A stretch of DNA of 64,000 nt from G965200765 sp965200765 (GTDB taxonomy: Bacteria; Pseudomonadota; Gammaproteobacteria; Arenicellales; JAJDZL01), in the NCBI GenBank assembly GCA_965200765.1, contig OZ241380.1, positions 1,054,001 to 1,118,000 on the forward strand, read 5' to 3'. A program made the position numbers and the translations under genes. The notes under the pieces are model-generated. The model saw only the letters and a program-made list of their open reading frames with translations. It was not told the origin of the DNA and ran no database searches. Of the stretch, positions 17,024 through 26,100 are shown piece after piece; position 1 is the first letter of the stretch; every line of letters begins with the position of its first letter.

Positions 17024-17383
17024 TTACGAGGGCGGTGGTACTCCGCTGTTCAATTTCAAGTAATATTCAATATTTCCTAACCGAACCTCAAAAATGTCCA
17101 TGCGAGTTTCAAACTTTTCCATGCGTATCTCAAACTTTTCCATGCGAGTTTCAAACTTTTCCATGCGAGAATCAAGTACCTCTACGTCTCCGATTAGTGT
17201 TGCAACATCGTTTTGAAGGCTGAAAAGCAGGGAGTAAATGCCAATCAATGCAGCAACTCCAATAACACCAACCGCGATTGCCGCTGAGAGAAACCAATGA
17301 AACCATTTGTCGTTAGTTTCGACCTTGGTGAGCAGTCGGTCTGTATTGAGCTCGTTTCGAGTCACATATTTATCGTTTTCCAT
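17024..17383 (-). CDS. tandem membrane/coiled-coil protein, copy 1 (5 heptads)
   Basis: 119 residues of unrecognised family. A charged N-terminus (MENDKYVTRNELNTDRLLTK) precedes one hydrophobic segment at about residues 28-56, then a linker, then five 7-residue units of the type RMEKFEx, the last reading RLGNIE, and a short tail YYLKLNSG. The heptads should form a coiled coil, so the protein is probably an oligomeric single-pass membrane protein with no cleaved signal. This is the copy with the most heptads. The family resembles small coiled-coil proteins near DUF1640 in style only. Confidence 0.7.
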   Translation of the reverse strand: MENDKYVTRNELNTDRLLTKVETNDKWFHWFLSAAIAVGVIGVAALIGIYSLLFSLQNDVATLIGDVEVLDSRMEKFETRMEKFEIRMEKFETRMDIFEVRLGNIEYYLKLNSGVPPPS

Positions 17384-17562
17384 TACAAGTCCAGAGTGTT
17401 GTAATTCGCTTACATTTGAAGATTATAATCTCAAGGTCGACTCTGTAGAAGAAGATCTATCATGGTGAAAAGTGATATTGGAGAGATCCCAGTATCAACT
17501 CTAGTAGGCAAAGACAAAAGCAAAAAACTGACAGTCTTGCTACTGTTTGATGACAAAAAGTG

Positions 17563-17901
17563 TTACGAGAGCGGTGGTACCCCGCTGTTCAACTTCAAGT
17601 AGTATTCAATATTTCCTAACCGTACCTCAAATTTATCCATACGAATCTCGAAATTGTCCATGCGTATCTCAAATTTTTCCATGCGAGAATCAAGTGCCTC
17701 TACATCTGCTGTAAGTGTTGCTACATCGTCTTGAAGGCTGAAAAGCAGGGAGTAAATGCCAATCAATGCAGCAACCCCAATAGCGCCAACCGCGATTACC
17801 GCGGAGAGAAACCAATAAAACCATTTGTCGTTTGTTTCGACTTTAGTGAGCCGTCGGTCTGTATTGAGCTCGTTTCGAGTCACATGTTTATCGTTTTCCA
17901 T
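17563..17901 (-). CDS. tandem membrane/coiled-coil protein, copy 2 (4 heptads)
   Basis: 112 residues. Same plan as the other copies: charged N-terminus, membrane segment about 28-56, four heptads. The N-terminus differs slightly (KHVTRN, TDRRLTK, WFYWF) and these differences are shared with copy 4, which marks 2 and 4 as partners of a block duplication. The 178-bp spacer to copy 3 holds a conserved stretch containing ATGGTGAAATGTGATATTGG, not itself a credible gene. Confidence 0.7.
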   Translation of the reverse strand: MENDKHVTRNELNTDRRLTKVETNDKWFYWFLSAVIAVGAIGVAALIGIYSLLFSLQDDVATLTADVEALDSRMEKFEIRMDNFEIRMDKFEVRLGNIEYYLKLNSGVPPLS

Positions 17902-18079
17902 TACAAGTCCATAGTGCCGTTATTCGCTTACATTTGAAAATTATAATCTCAAGGTCGACTCTGTAGAGGACCATCAATCATGGTGAAATGTGATATTGGA
18001 GAGATCTCAATATCAACTCAAGTAGGCGAAGACAAAATCAAAAAACCGTCAGTCTTGCTGTTGATTGATGAAAAAAGTG

Positions 18080-18376
18080 CTATGAGGTCGGCGTACCCCC
18101 GCTGTTCAATTTCAAGTAATACTCAATGTTTCCTAACCGAACCTCAAATTTTTCCATGCGAGAATCAAGTGCCTCTACATCTGCTGTAAGTGTTGCTACA
18201 TCGTCATGAAGGCTGAAAAGCAGGGAGTAAATGCCAATCAATGCAGCAACCCCAATAGCGCCAACCGCGATTACCGCGGAGAGAAACCAATGAAACCATT
18301 TGTCGTTTGTTTCGACCTTGGTGAGCAGTCGGTCTGTATTGAGCTCGTTTCGAGTCACATATTTATCGTTTTCCAT
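18080..18376 (-). CDS. tandem membrane/coiled-coil protein, copy 3 (2 heptads)
   Basis: 98 residues, the shortest: the heptad run is cut to two (RMEKFEV, RLGNIEY). Otherwise nearly identical to copy 5, including the variant FSLHDDV where most copies read FSLQDDV. It fits the length rule of 84 residues plus 7 per heptad. The upstream spacer is of the long type, with the extra block of about 85 bp. Confidence 0.68.
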   Translation of the reverse strand: MENDKYVTRNELNTDRLLTKVETNDKWFHWFLSAVIAVGAIGVAALIGIYSLLFSLHDDVATLTADVEALDSRMEKFEVRLGNIEYYLKLNSGGTPTS

Positions 18377-18640
18377 TACAAGTCCAGAGTGCCGTAATTC
18401 GTTAACATCTGAAGAATTATAATCTCAAGGTTGAATACATGCCGAAATCTATGCTTGCCCCAAGTTTAGTTACAATGCAGATCTCATGCATTGGTCCAAC
18501 AGAAAACACTCAAGGTCGACTCTGTAGAAGATGGTCTATCATGGTGAAATGTGATATTGGGGATATCCCAATATCAACTCTAGTAGACGAAGAAAAGCAA
18601 AAAACCGTCAGTTTTGCTGTTGTTTGATGAATAAAAAGAG

Positions 18641-18949
18641 TTACGAGGGCGGTGGTACCCCGCTGTTCAATTTCAAGTAATATTCAATGTTTCCTAACCG
18701 AACCTCAAACTTTTCCATGCGTATCTCAAACTTTTCCATGCGAGAATCAATTACCTCTACATCTGCGGTTAATGTTGCCACATCGTCTTGAAGGCTGAAA
18801 AGCAGGGAGTAAATGCCAATCAATGCAGCAGCTCCAACCGCGACCGCCGCGGAGAGAAACCAATAAAACCATTTGTCGTTTGTTTCGACTTTGGTGAGCC
18901 GTCGGTCTGTATTGAGCTCGTTTCGAGTCACATGTTTATCGTTTTCCAT
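18641..18949 (-). CDS. tandem membrane/coiled-coil protein, copy 4 (3 heptads)
   Basis: 102 residues with three heptads. A 3-residue deletion in the membrane segment (AAVAVGAAALIG instead of AVIAVGAIGVAALIG) is shared with copy 6, while the N-terminus follows copy 2, so this copy looks recombinant. Just past its stop, an AGCAAAA/TTTTGCT hairpin (about 18595-18618) could act as a transcription end, and a perfect 9-bp stem GATATTGGG/CCCAATATC lies at 18552-18574. Confidence 0.68.
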   Translation of the reverse strand: MENDKHVTRNELNTDRRLTKVETNDKWFYWFLSAAVAVGAAALIGIYSLLFSLQDDVATLTADVEVIDSRMEKFEIRMEKFEVRLGNIEYYLKLNSGVPPPS

Positions 18950-19127
18950 TACAAGTCCATAGTGCCGTTATTCGCTTACATTTGAAAATTATAATCTCAA
19001 GGTCGACTCTGTAGAGGACCATCAATCATGGTGAAATGTGATATTGGAGAGATCTCAATATCAACTCAAGTAGGCGAAGACAAAATCAAAAAACCGTCAG
19101 TCTTGCTGTTGATTGATGAAAAAAGTG

Positions 19128-19445
19128 CTATGAGGCCGGCGTACCCCCGCTGTTCAATTTCAAGTAATACTCAATGTTTCCTAACCGAACCTCAAATTTT
19201 TCCATCCGTGTCTCAAATTTTTCCATGCGAGAATCAAGTGCCTCTACATCTGCTGTTAGTGTTGCTACATCGTCATGAAGGCTGAAAAGCAGGGAGTAAA
19301 TGCCAATCAATGCAGCAACCCCAATAGCGCCAACCGCGATTACCGCGGAGAGAAACCAACGAAACCATTTGTCGTTTGTTTCGACTTTGGTGAGCAGTTG
19401 GTCTGTATTGAACTCGTTTCGAGTCACATGTTTATCATTTTCCAT
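19128..19445 (-). CDS. tandem membrane/coiled-coil protein, copy 5 (3 heptads)
   Basis: 105 residues with three heptads; otherwise close to copy 3 (shared HDDV variant and downstream flank). It differs from copy 3 by exactly one in-frame 21-bp heptad and a few substitutions (NEFNTDQLL, WFRWF), which is what slippage in a short tandem repeat would produce. Confidence 0.68.
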   Translation of the reverse strand: MENDKHVTRNEFNTDQLLTKVETNDKWFRWFLSAVIAVGAIGVAALIGIYSLLFSLHDDVATLTADVEALDSRMEKFETRMEKFEVRLGNIEYYLKLNSGGTPAS

Positions 19446-19706
19446 TACTAGCCCAGAGTACCATTGTTCGCTTACATTTGAAGATTATAATCTCAAGGTT
19501 GAATACATGCCGAAATCTGAGCTTGCCCCAAGTTTGGTTACAATGCAGATCTCATGCATTGGTCCCGCAGAATACACTCAAGGTAGACTCGGTAGAGGAC
19601 GGTCTATCATTGTGAGATGTGATATTGGGAAGATCCCAATATCAACTCTAGTAGACGAAACAAAAGCAAAACCCGTCCGTCTTGCTGTTGTTTGATGAAA
19701 AAAGTG

Positions 19707-20036
19707 CTACGAGGGCGGTGGTACCCCGCCGTTCAATTTCAAGTAATATTCAATGTTTCCTAGCCGTACCTCAAAATTGTCCATGCGAGTCTCAAAATTG
19801 TCCATGCGAGTTTCAAATTTGTCCATGCGGGAATCAATTACCTCTACATCTGCCGTTAATGTTGCCACATCGTCTTGAAGGCTGAAAAGCAGGGAGTAAA
19901 TGCCAATCAATGCAGCAGCTCCAACCGCGACCGCCGCGGAGAGAAACCAACGAAACCATTTGTCGTTTGTTTCGACTTTGGTGAGCCGTCGGTCTGTATT
20001 GAGCTCGTTTCGAGTCACATATTTATCGTTTTCCAT
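19707..20036 (-). CDS. tandem membrane/coiled-coil protein, copy 6 (4 heptads)
   Basis: 109 residues with four heptads, here with Asp/Asn variants (RMDKFE, RMDNFE), and the 3-residue membrane deletion shared with copy 4. It is the promoter-proximal copy: the shared upstream flank ends near 20180, after which the sequence is unrelated. Confidence 0.68.
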   Translation of the reverse strand: MENDKYVTRNELNTDRRLTKVETNDKWFRWFLSAAVAVGAAALIGIYSLLFSLQDDVATLTADVEVIDSRMDKFETRMDNFETRMDNFEVRLGNIEYYLKLNGGVPPPS

Positions 20037-20227
20037 TACTAGTCCAGAGCGCCGCTATTCGCTTATATTTGAAGATTATAATCTCAAGGTTGAATACATG
20101 CCGAAATTTATGCTTGCACCAAGTTTAGTTACATGCAGATCTCATGCGTTGGTCCCGCAGAAGACTGCTTCAGTGTAGTAAATTATGACTCCTCTGTTTT
20201 GCTTTGTCAAGTATCAGTGACCATTTT

Positions 20228-20735
20228 CTACAAAATTTGGTTCAAGTCGTCATTGACAGGTGTATGAAGATTTTCGGTAGGCGTCCTGCTGAACGGCTGT
20301 TCATGCGCCAGATCCAGTGACAGAAGTGCCTGCGTTGCTTCTATACTGAGTTCATTGTGTGTGCGAAAGAACTGCTCAAGAAATTGATACTCGCGGTCAG
20401 GATAGCATGTTCGATGGTACTGTTGCATTTTTGCGACTTGGGTGGTAGAAAGTAGAAGGGAGTTGTGGTTTTGCATTCAGATTTGAAATCGGCTTCTTGA
20501 ATAAAGCGTTGCCGCTCCTCAGCAGACAGGCTCTGAAAACCCCGAATCCCTGTGTTTTGAATATTTCATAGCCATCCGAACTTCTTGCGGATTCATTCTT
20601 CGGGTTGGCTGGTGGAGAGAATGAATTCGGAGCAAGCTCGCACGGATGCTTTCCTTGCCTTTGAGGTTCTAAGCGAATCGCATCAGAACGAACCCAAGGC
20701 CACTCCGCTAGAAAAATTGGACAAATGGCTTCCAA
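20228..20735 (-). pseudogene. decayed, frameshifted gene of unknown family
   Basis: Two - strand frames look coding but are out of phase: one containing LSAEERQRFIQEADFKSE (about 20450-20570) and one containing YHRTCYPDREYQFLEQFFRT (20228-20476). Reading them as one protein needs a frameshift near 20440. I do not recognise the family. On the opposite strand the same area carries a transposase relic, so it is probably degenerating DNA. Confidence 0.35.
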
Positions 20736-20818
20736 AGGTTCATATTGTCACTAGCAACTTCAAGAGCTTTCTGGCGGGAACCTCGACCAATTGCCGCAAG
20801 TCGCAGTTGATCATGTGA
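20585..20818 (+). pseudogene. IS1595-type transposase relic
   Basis: The frame contains KATPLEKLDKWLPKVHIVTS followed by NFKSFLAGT. This resembles the end of the DDE domain of IS1595-family transposases, which usually reads ..PPEK..EWLPWVHIVISNLK..LLGTFHGVS... The usual remainder (FHGVS..YLQEYLDEFCYRFNRR) is missing and nothing upstream matches the rest of the domain. No terminal repeats were found. Confidence 0.55.
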
Positions 20819-20932
20819 CGATTCAGGGTTTCCTTACTTGTAGTGAGCAGCAGGTTACTTTGATTGGTAGTACAATAATCGGTAAATTGACTTCTGCATG
20901 GAACATCACGCTTGACCTGAATAGCAAATCAC

Positions 20933-22072
20933 ATGATACGAATTGGAATGATTGCAGGCGAGTCTTCGGGCGACCATTTGGGAGCAGGTCTGATTGGTGC
21001 GCTTCAAGCGAAAAATCTTGATTTTCAAGTTATCGGGATCTGCGGTCCCGCAATGACAGCTCTGGGTGCACAATCATTATTTCCGATGGATAGCCTGAAC
21101 ATTGTAGGGGTTGAAGGGCTGGCAAGGGAATTTCGTCGAATTGCGCGACTGAGAAAAGAGGTTGTCAATGAATTTGTGCAAAGCAATGTGGATATTTTTG
21201 TGGGAATCGATGCACCGGATTTCAATTTGGGTGTAGAGCGACAACTCAAGGAGAAAGGAATTCCTGCTTTGCACTACGTAAGCCCTACAATCTGGGCCTG
21301 GCGCGGCTACAGAATTCACAAGATAAAAAAGTCGGTTAGCAAGATGCTGACAATTTATCCGTTTGAAAGTCAGATTTACCAACAGCACAACATACCTTTC
21401 AAGTACGTCGGTCATCCGTTGGCCGATGCACTCAGCGAAGTGGATTTTTCAGATTGTCGAAAGCACTTGGGGTTTCAGAAAGGGGACATTGTGGTTGCAA
21501 TCTTGCCGGGAAGCCGAATCAACGAAGTGCGCCGACTGTCGGGAGTGTTTGTTGCCGCGGCAGAGTTAATGCACAGTCGGTTACCGGGTGTGAAATTTGC
21601 TACGCCGATAGCCTCACAGGAAACAGGAGAAGAGTTCAGAAACGCGCTCAGGCAACACGGTACCAACATAGACATTCAGGTGGTTGAAAATAGGTCGCAT
21701 GAAGTCATGGCTGCCGCCGATGTTGTATTACTGGCATCTGGAACAGCCGCGCTGGAGGCCGCATTGATCGGCAAGCCAGTAGTCGTAGCTTATCGAGTCT
21801 CAAAGTTGACTTATTTTCTAGTCAAGCTATTGGGCAATACAAAGAATTATTCAGTTCTGAATCACTTGGGTGAGACTGCAATCATACCCGAATTCATTCA
21901 ACGAGACGCTACCGCGAAAAACCTTGCAAACGCAGTGTTGCACTACCTTGACGACACGGAATATCGCGAGATGGTAGTTAAAAAGTTTCAGGAATTTCAC
22001 AAGCAGTTACGATGCAATGCGAACCAAAAGGCCGCAGACGAAGTCATTCGAATGCTAAATCAAGGCGACTGA
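20933..22072 (+). CDS. lpxB: lipid-A-disaccharide synthase
   Basis: 379 residues, full length, glycosyltransferase family 19. The N-terminal motif MIRIGMIAGESSGDHLGA is typical, as are the central SPTIWAWR and the FVGHPLAD-like stretch YVGHPLAD. The enzyme joins UDP-2,3-diacylglucosamine and lipid X to form the lipid A disaccharide at the inner membrane. Usually lpxD-fabZ-lpxA precede it; here the upstream DNA is decayed mobile sequence, so it has been separated from them. A degenerate second copy of its 3' third lies just downstream, before rnhB. Confidence 0.95.
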   Translation: MIRIGMIAGESSGDHLGAGLIGALQAKNLDFQVIGICGPAMTALGAQSLFPMDSLNIVGVEGLAREFRRIARLRKEVVNEFVQSNVDIFVGIDAPDFNLGVERQLKEKGIPALHYVSPTIWAWRGYRIHKIKKSVSKMLTIYPFESQIYQQHNIPFKYVGHPLADALSEVDFSDCRKHLGFQKGDIVVAILPGSRINEVRRLSGVFVAAAELMHSRLPGVKFATPIASQETGEEFRNALRQHGTNIDIQVVENRSHEVMAAADVVLLASGTAALEAALIGKPVVVAYRVSKLTYFLVKLLGNTKNYSVLNHLGETAIIPEFIQRDATAKNLANAVLHYLDDTEYREMVVKKFQEFHKQLRCNANQKAADEVIRMLNQGD

Positions 22073-22077
22073 GCGGT

Positions 22078-22213
22078 GCTCTGTGTGAACCAGCAAAGTC
22101 CATATGGCAAAATGAAAAGCAAGCATTCCGAACACATGTTGCCGGAGTGCTACGAGTTACACGGGCGGCGTTCCGACCAAGGTGCCTATTGAGCGACTCA
22201 GGTATTTTGGTGG
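22078..22213 (+). pseudogene. decayed copy of the 3' end of the aldehyde oxidoreductase gene
   Basis: Reading across frames gives CEPAKS, then MLPECYELHG, then GVPTKVPIERL, matching in order NEPAKS, MLPEYYELRG and GVPTKETLERL at the C-terminus of the enzyme at 14504-16333. Frameshifts and a stop separate the pieces. It follows the lpxB stop by about 5 bp. Confidence 0.75.
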
Positions 22214-22289
22214 CTAACATCCACGTCTTGCAACCAGCCAAAAGAGCTTGATAGCGAGTGGTCTGCGTACAATCTCCGCGAAAACACTC

Positions 22290-22603
22290 GGTGGACCTTG
22301 GCTATTCCCTCGTCGACAGAGTCAATTTTTTTGCCAAATTGTATTTGTAGTCAATCAGTCAGGCAATGTAGAGTATTATTCAAATCGAAGCATTTGAGGG
22401 AAGTTGCAATCGTTCTAAAATTTGTTCAACAAGTAGAGTTGTTTCTGAAAACCCGACAGATGTTGAGCTGTACTATCTTGACGGCAATGCGATTCGCGCG
22501 ACAGCAATGAAGAAGTTTCAGGAGTTCCACAAGGAGTTGAAATGCAAAAGCGAACCGGAAGTCTGCTGATGAGGTCATGCAATTGCTAAGTTATGGTAAC
22601 TGA
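22290..22603 (+). pseudogene. decayed second copy of the lpxB 3' third
   Basis: Pieces match intact lpxB in order: RVNFFAKLYL (RVSKLTYFLV), GNVEYYS (GNTKNYS), HLREVAIVLKFVQQ (HLGETAIIPEFIQR), YYLDGNAIR..MKKFQEFHKELKC (HYLDDTEYR..VKKFQEFHKQLRC) and ADEVMQLL (ADEVIRML). Stops and frameshifts interrupt it. Its last bases overlap the rnhB start, where the functional lpxB once ended. Confidence 0.85.
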
Positions 22604-23177
22604 GCGTTGCGCTGGCGTGGACGAAGCAGGGCGTGGTGCGTTGGCTGGACCGGTTGTTGCAGCTGCGGTGATTCTGGATGAACGGAACACGATCACCGGC
22701 TTGGCCGACTCAAAGAAACTGGATGCTGATACCCGCGAATTGCTCGCCAAGGAAATAAAGACTTCGAGTATTAGCTGGGCGATTGGTATCGGCAGTGTAG
22801 ATGAAATTGATCAATTGAATATTCTTGAAGCGACAATGCTAGCAATGAAACGAGCTTTGGAATCACTTTTGATTCCACCGGACAAGGCACTGATTGATGG
22901 CAATCGAATCCCATCCGTCAGCATACCGGCTCAAGCAATAGTTCGCGGGGATGCACTGGAAGCCGCGATATCTGCAAGTTCAATCATTGCAAAGGTAACT
23001 CGTGACCACATGATGGTTCAGATTGACAAGCAATATCCATGTTACGGTTTTGCTTCCCATAAAGGCTACGGTACGCCTGCGCATCGAAGTGCTCTGCAAA
23101 GATTGGGTGCAACCCCGGTGCATCGGAAATCGTTTTCGCCGGTAAAACTGTGTCTGAATCGTTTGAATATGGTTTGA
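22593..23177 (+). CDS. rnhB: ribonuclease HII
   Basis: 194 residues, full length. The first catalytic Asp lies in the signature GVDEAGRGALAGPVV at about residues 8-22; later acidic residues sit in LIDGNRIP and the SIIAKVTRD motif. It removes RNA from RNA-DNA hybrids and single misincorporated ribonucleotides. The ATG at 22593 lies within the end of the lpxB remnant, preserving the old lpxB-rnhB overlap. dnaE starts 4 bp after its stop. Confidence 0.95.
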   Translation: MVTERCAGVDEAGRGALAGPVVAAAVILDERNTITGLADSKKLDADTRELLAKEIKTSSISWAIGIGSVDEIDQLNILEATMLAMKRALESLLIPPDKALIDGNRIPSVSIPAQAIVRGDALEAAISASSIIAKVTRDHMMVQIDKQYPCYGFASHKGYGTPAHRSALQRLGATPVHRKSFSPVKLCLNRLNMV

Positions 23178-23181
23178 TGAA

Positions 23182-26100
23182 ATGAGTTTTGTTCATTTGC
23201 ATGTTCATACCGAATATTCAATTTCGGACAGCATCATTCGAATTGAAAGGTTGGTCGACACCGTCTCGAAATATCGCATGCCCGCAGTGGGTATTGCAGA
23301 CTTGAACAAAATGTTCGGCGCGGTAAAGTTGTACAAGAGATGCATTGAGGCCGGGGTCAAGCCATTGATTGGTGTAGAAGCACTGATTGAAAATCCTGCG
23401 GATGAAAAGTCACCTTTTTCACTGGTGCTGATTTGTCAAGACAGTGACGGCTATCGTTCCATGTGCCAATTGCTTACCCGTGCACACCAGGAAAGCAAGA
23501 AAGGCGAACAACCGAACCTGAAAAAGAGCTGGCTTGCCGGGCGCACGGGTGGTTTGATTGCATTGTCTGGCGCTCAATCTGGCGAAATCGGCCGATGCCT
23601 GTTGCAAGGCAATCAATTTGATGATGCGCAGCAAGCACTGGATGACTATCGAAAACTGTTTCCGGACCGATTCTATCTTGAAATTTCCAGATTGGGAAAC
23701 GGATTTGATAACGATTACGGTATACGCACACTGGAATTGGCCGATAAGACAAAGACACCAGTAGTGGCAACGAATCAGCCCAGGTTTGTTGACAAAGATG
23801 ATTTCGAATTGCACGAGATCAAGATTTGTATTTACGACCATGCAGTGTTGTCTGATGAACATCGTAGACGGGATTGCACCGAACAGCAATATCTGAAATC
23901 ACCCGAGGAGATGGCAAAAGTGTTTTCGGATATTCCCGGGGCGGTTGCCAATACCCATGAAATCGCGGCGCGGTGCAACTTCACCTTTGATCTTGACAAT
24001 GTTCACCTGCCTGCCTACCCACATGCGATCGATGCACCTTCAATTGACGAGCATCTTGCCGAGACAAGCCTGAAAGGGTTAAGCCGAAAATTCACAGAAG
24101 AGATTCCCGACGAATACCTGAAACGACTGAACCATGAATTGGAAATCATTCGGTCGACCCGGTTTGCAGGCTATTTTTTGATTGTTGCTGACATCATCAA
24201 GTGGACAAGGGAGAAAGGTATTCCAGTGGGACCAGGGCGTGGTTCGGGGGCCGGCTCACTGGTTGCTTATGCACTTGATATTACGGAAATTGATCCGATC
24301 GAATTCGATTTGATTTTTGAACGATTCCTGAATCCGGAAAGAGTGTCTCCGCCGGATTTTGATATTGATTTTTGTGTTGATCAACGCGATAAGGTGATTG
24401 AACATGTGGCCGAGACATATGGGAAAGACCGTGTGGCCCAAATCATCACGTACAACACAATGGCGGCGCGCGCGGCGGTAAAAGATGTAGGACGCGCTTT
24501 GAAGCCTGAATACCACTACTACGACGAACTCGCCAAACTGATCCCGCGTGACCTGGATATCACTCTGGAAAAAGCAAAGCAAAGAAGCGCGGATTTCAAC
24601 AAACGCTACGAGGATGAACAAAGAGTAACGGAGTTGGTTGATACCGCCGAGTCCCTTGAAGGCATTATTCGAAATTCAAGCAAGCACCCGGGTGGTGTTG
24701 TAATTGCTCCGACTGAAATCACCAATTTCTCGGCGTTGCTGGTGGACAACGAAGGCAACAAGGACGTAACGCACTTTGACAAGAATGATCTGGAAGCTAT
24801 CGGACTGGTCAAATTCGACTTTCTCGGATTGACTACCTTGACCGTTGTTGACAGAACACTGAATGCAATTCGTAGTAGAAGAGGCGATGCGGAAGCGGTA
24901 ACCGTAGCTGATATGAATTTTGCCGACAAGAAAACCTACGATTTGATCTGTACAGGAAATACCATCGGTATCTTTCAGCTTGAATCGCCCGGCATGCAAC
25001 GATTGATCCAACAGATGCAACCGAGCAGTTTGAATGATCTGGTCGCACTGCTTGCATTGTTTCGGCCGGGCCCGTTGCAAACCAAGATGGACCAGCAGTT
25101 TATCGCAAATCGACGGAAACCGACGGAAATCCAATACCTCGACCCAGTTCTTAAGCCGACGCTGGAATCAACCTATGGAGTGATCCTGTATCAAGAACAA
25201 GTAATGAGAATCGCACAGACGATGTCTGGTTACACTTTGGGAGAAGCAGACATATTGAGATGGGCCATGGGCAAGAAGGTCGCTAGCGAAATGCAAAAGC
25301 AACGCAAGCGGTTCGTGGAAGGTGCTGCCAGCAACGGATTTGAAGAAAGTCTGGCCGAGTCGGTTTATAACCAGATTCAAAGTTTTGGTGAGTATGGCTT
25401 CAACAAGTCTCACTCGGTTGCCTATGCAGTACTGGCTTTTCGCACTGCATGGTTGAAGACACACTATCCAGCAGAGTTTTTGTCTGCATGCATGTCGATG
25501 GAATTGAAAAGTGAATCGATTGTGAAATATGTCAATGAAGCGAAATCAATGGGGCTTGAATTGGAACGTCCGGATGTCAATCACTCCAAATTTGAATTTG
25601 AAGCCATCAGTGATCATGAAATTCGATTCGGTCTGGGCGGGATCAAAAAAATTGGGCGGCCAGTTGCCCAAGCGATTATAGATGCCCGGAAGGAAGACAA
25701 GTTTACCAGCGTAATTGATTTCTGTACAAGAGTGGACATGACAAAATTGTCAAAAGGAGCCCTATTGGCCCTGGCAAGTGCAGGTGCTTTGGATGAGTTG
25801 GAACCAAACCGGGCGAAGATCTATGAAACGGCCGATGAATTGTACAGTTATTCCCGTCAAAAAAATACGGACCGCAAACATGGACAGAGCAGTCTGTTTG
25901 GCGAAGAACTTGAAACTGAGACTTTTGAAATGCAGGATGTTCGCGAGTGGACTAACTCGGAGCGTCTCAACAAGGAGTTGGAAGTACTTGGCTTGTTCCT
26001 GTCTGGCCATCCAATCGAAAGATATGCGAATGAAATCGAAGGGATCGCAGACAAGGTTGTCAAGGATATTTCCGGCGATGGGAACGTTGCTGTCCTGACG

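Larger units (their letters stand above)
16940..20180 (-). repeat. tandem array of six paralogous gene units
   Basis: Six copies of a 480-600 bp unit in direct orientation, each with one small gene on the - strand and a conserved spacer. Spacers come in two lengths: about 178 bp (copies 1-2, 2-3, 4-5) and about 262 bp (copies 3-4, 5-6). The long form holds an extra block of about 85 bp, also present upstream of copy 6 (starts near 18430, 19495 and 20090). Copies 2+3 and 4+5 match as pairs about 1050 bp apart, so the array partly grew by duplicating a two-gene block. Inside each gene a 21-bp motif repeats in frame 2 to 5 times. Confidence 0.9.

Noticed and set aside
17980..19285. Small + strand frames starting MVKCDIGEIS in the array spacers
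   Set aside because: They run into the antisense of the repeat genes and break or shift in other spacers, so the conservation reflects recent duplication of spacer DNA.
17100..19850. Short regular repeats that might be a CRISPR array
   Set aside because: The 21-bp repeats are contiguous, with no unique spacers, and encode in-frame heptads; no cas gene is near.
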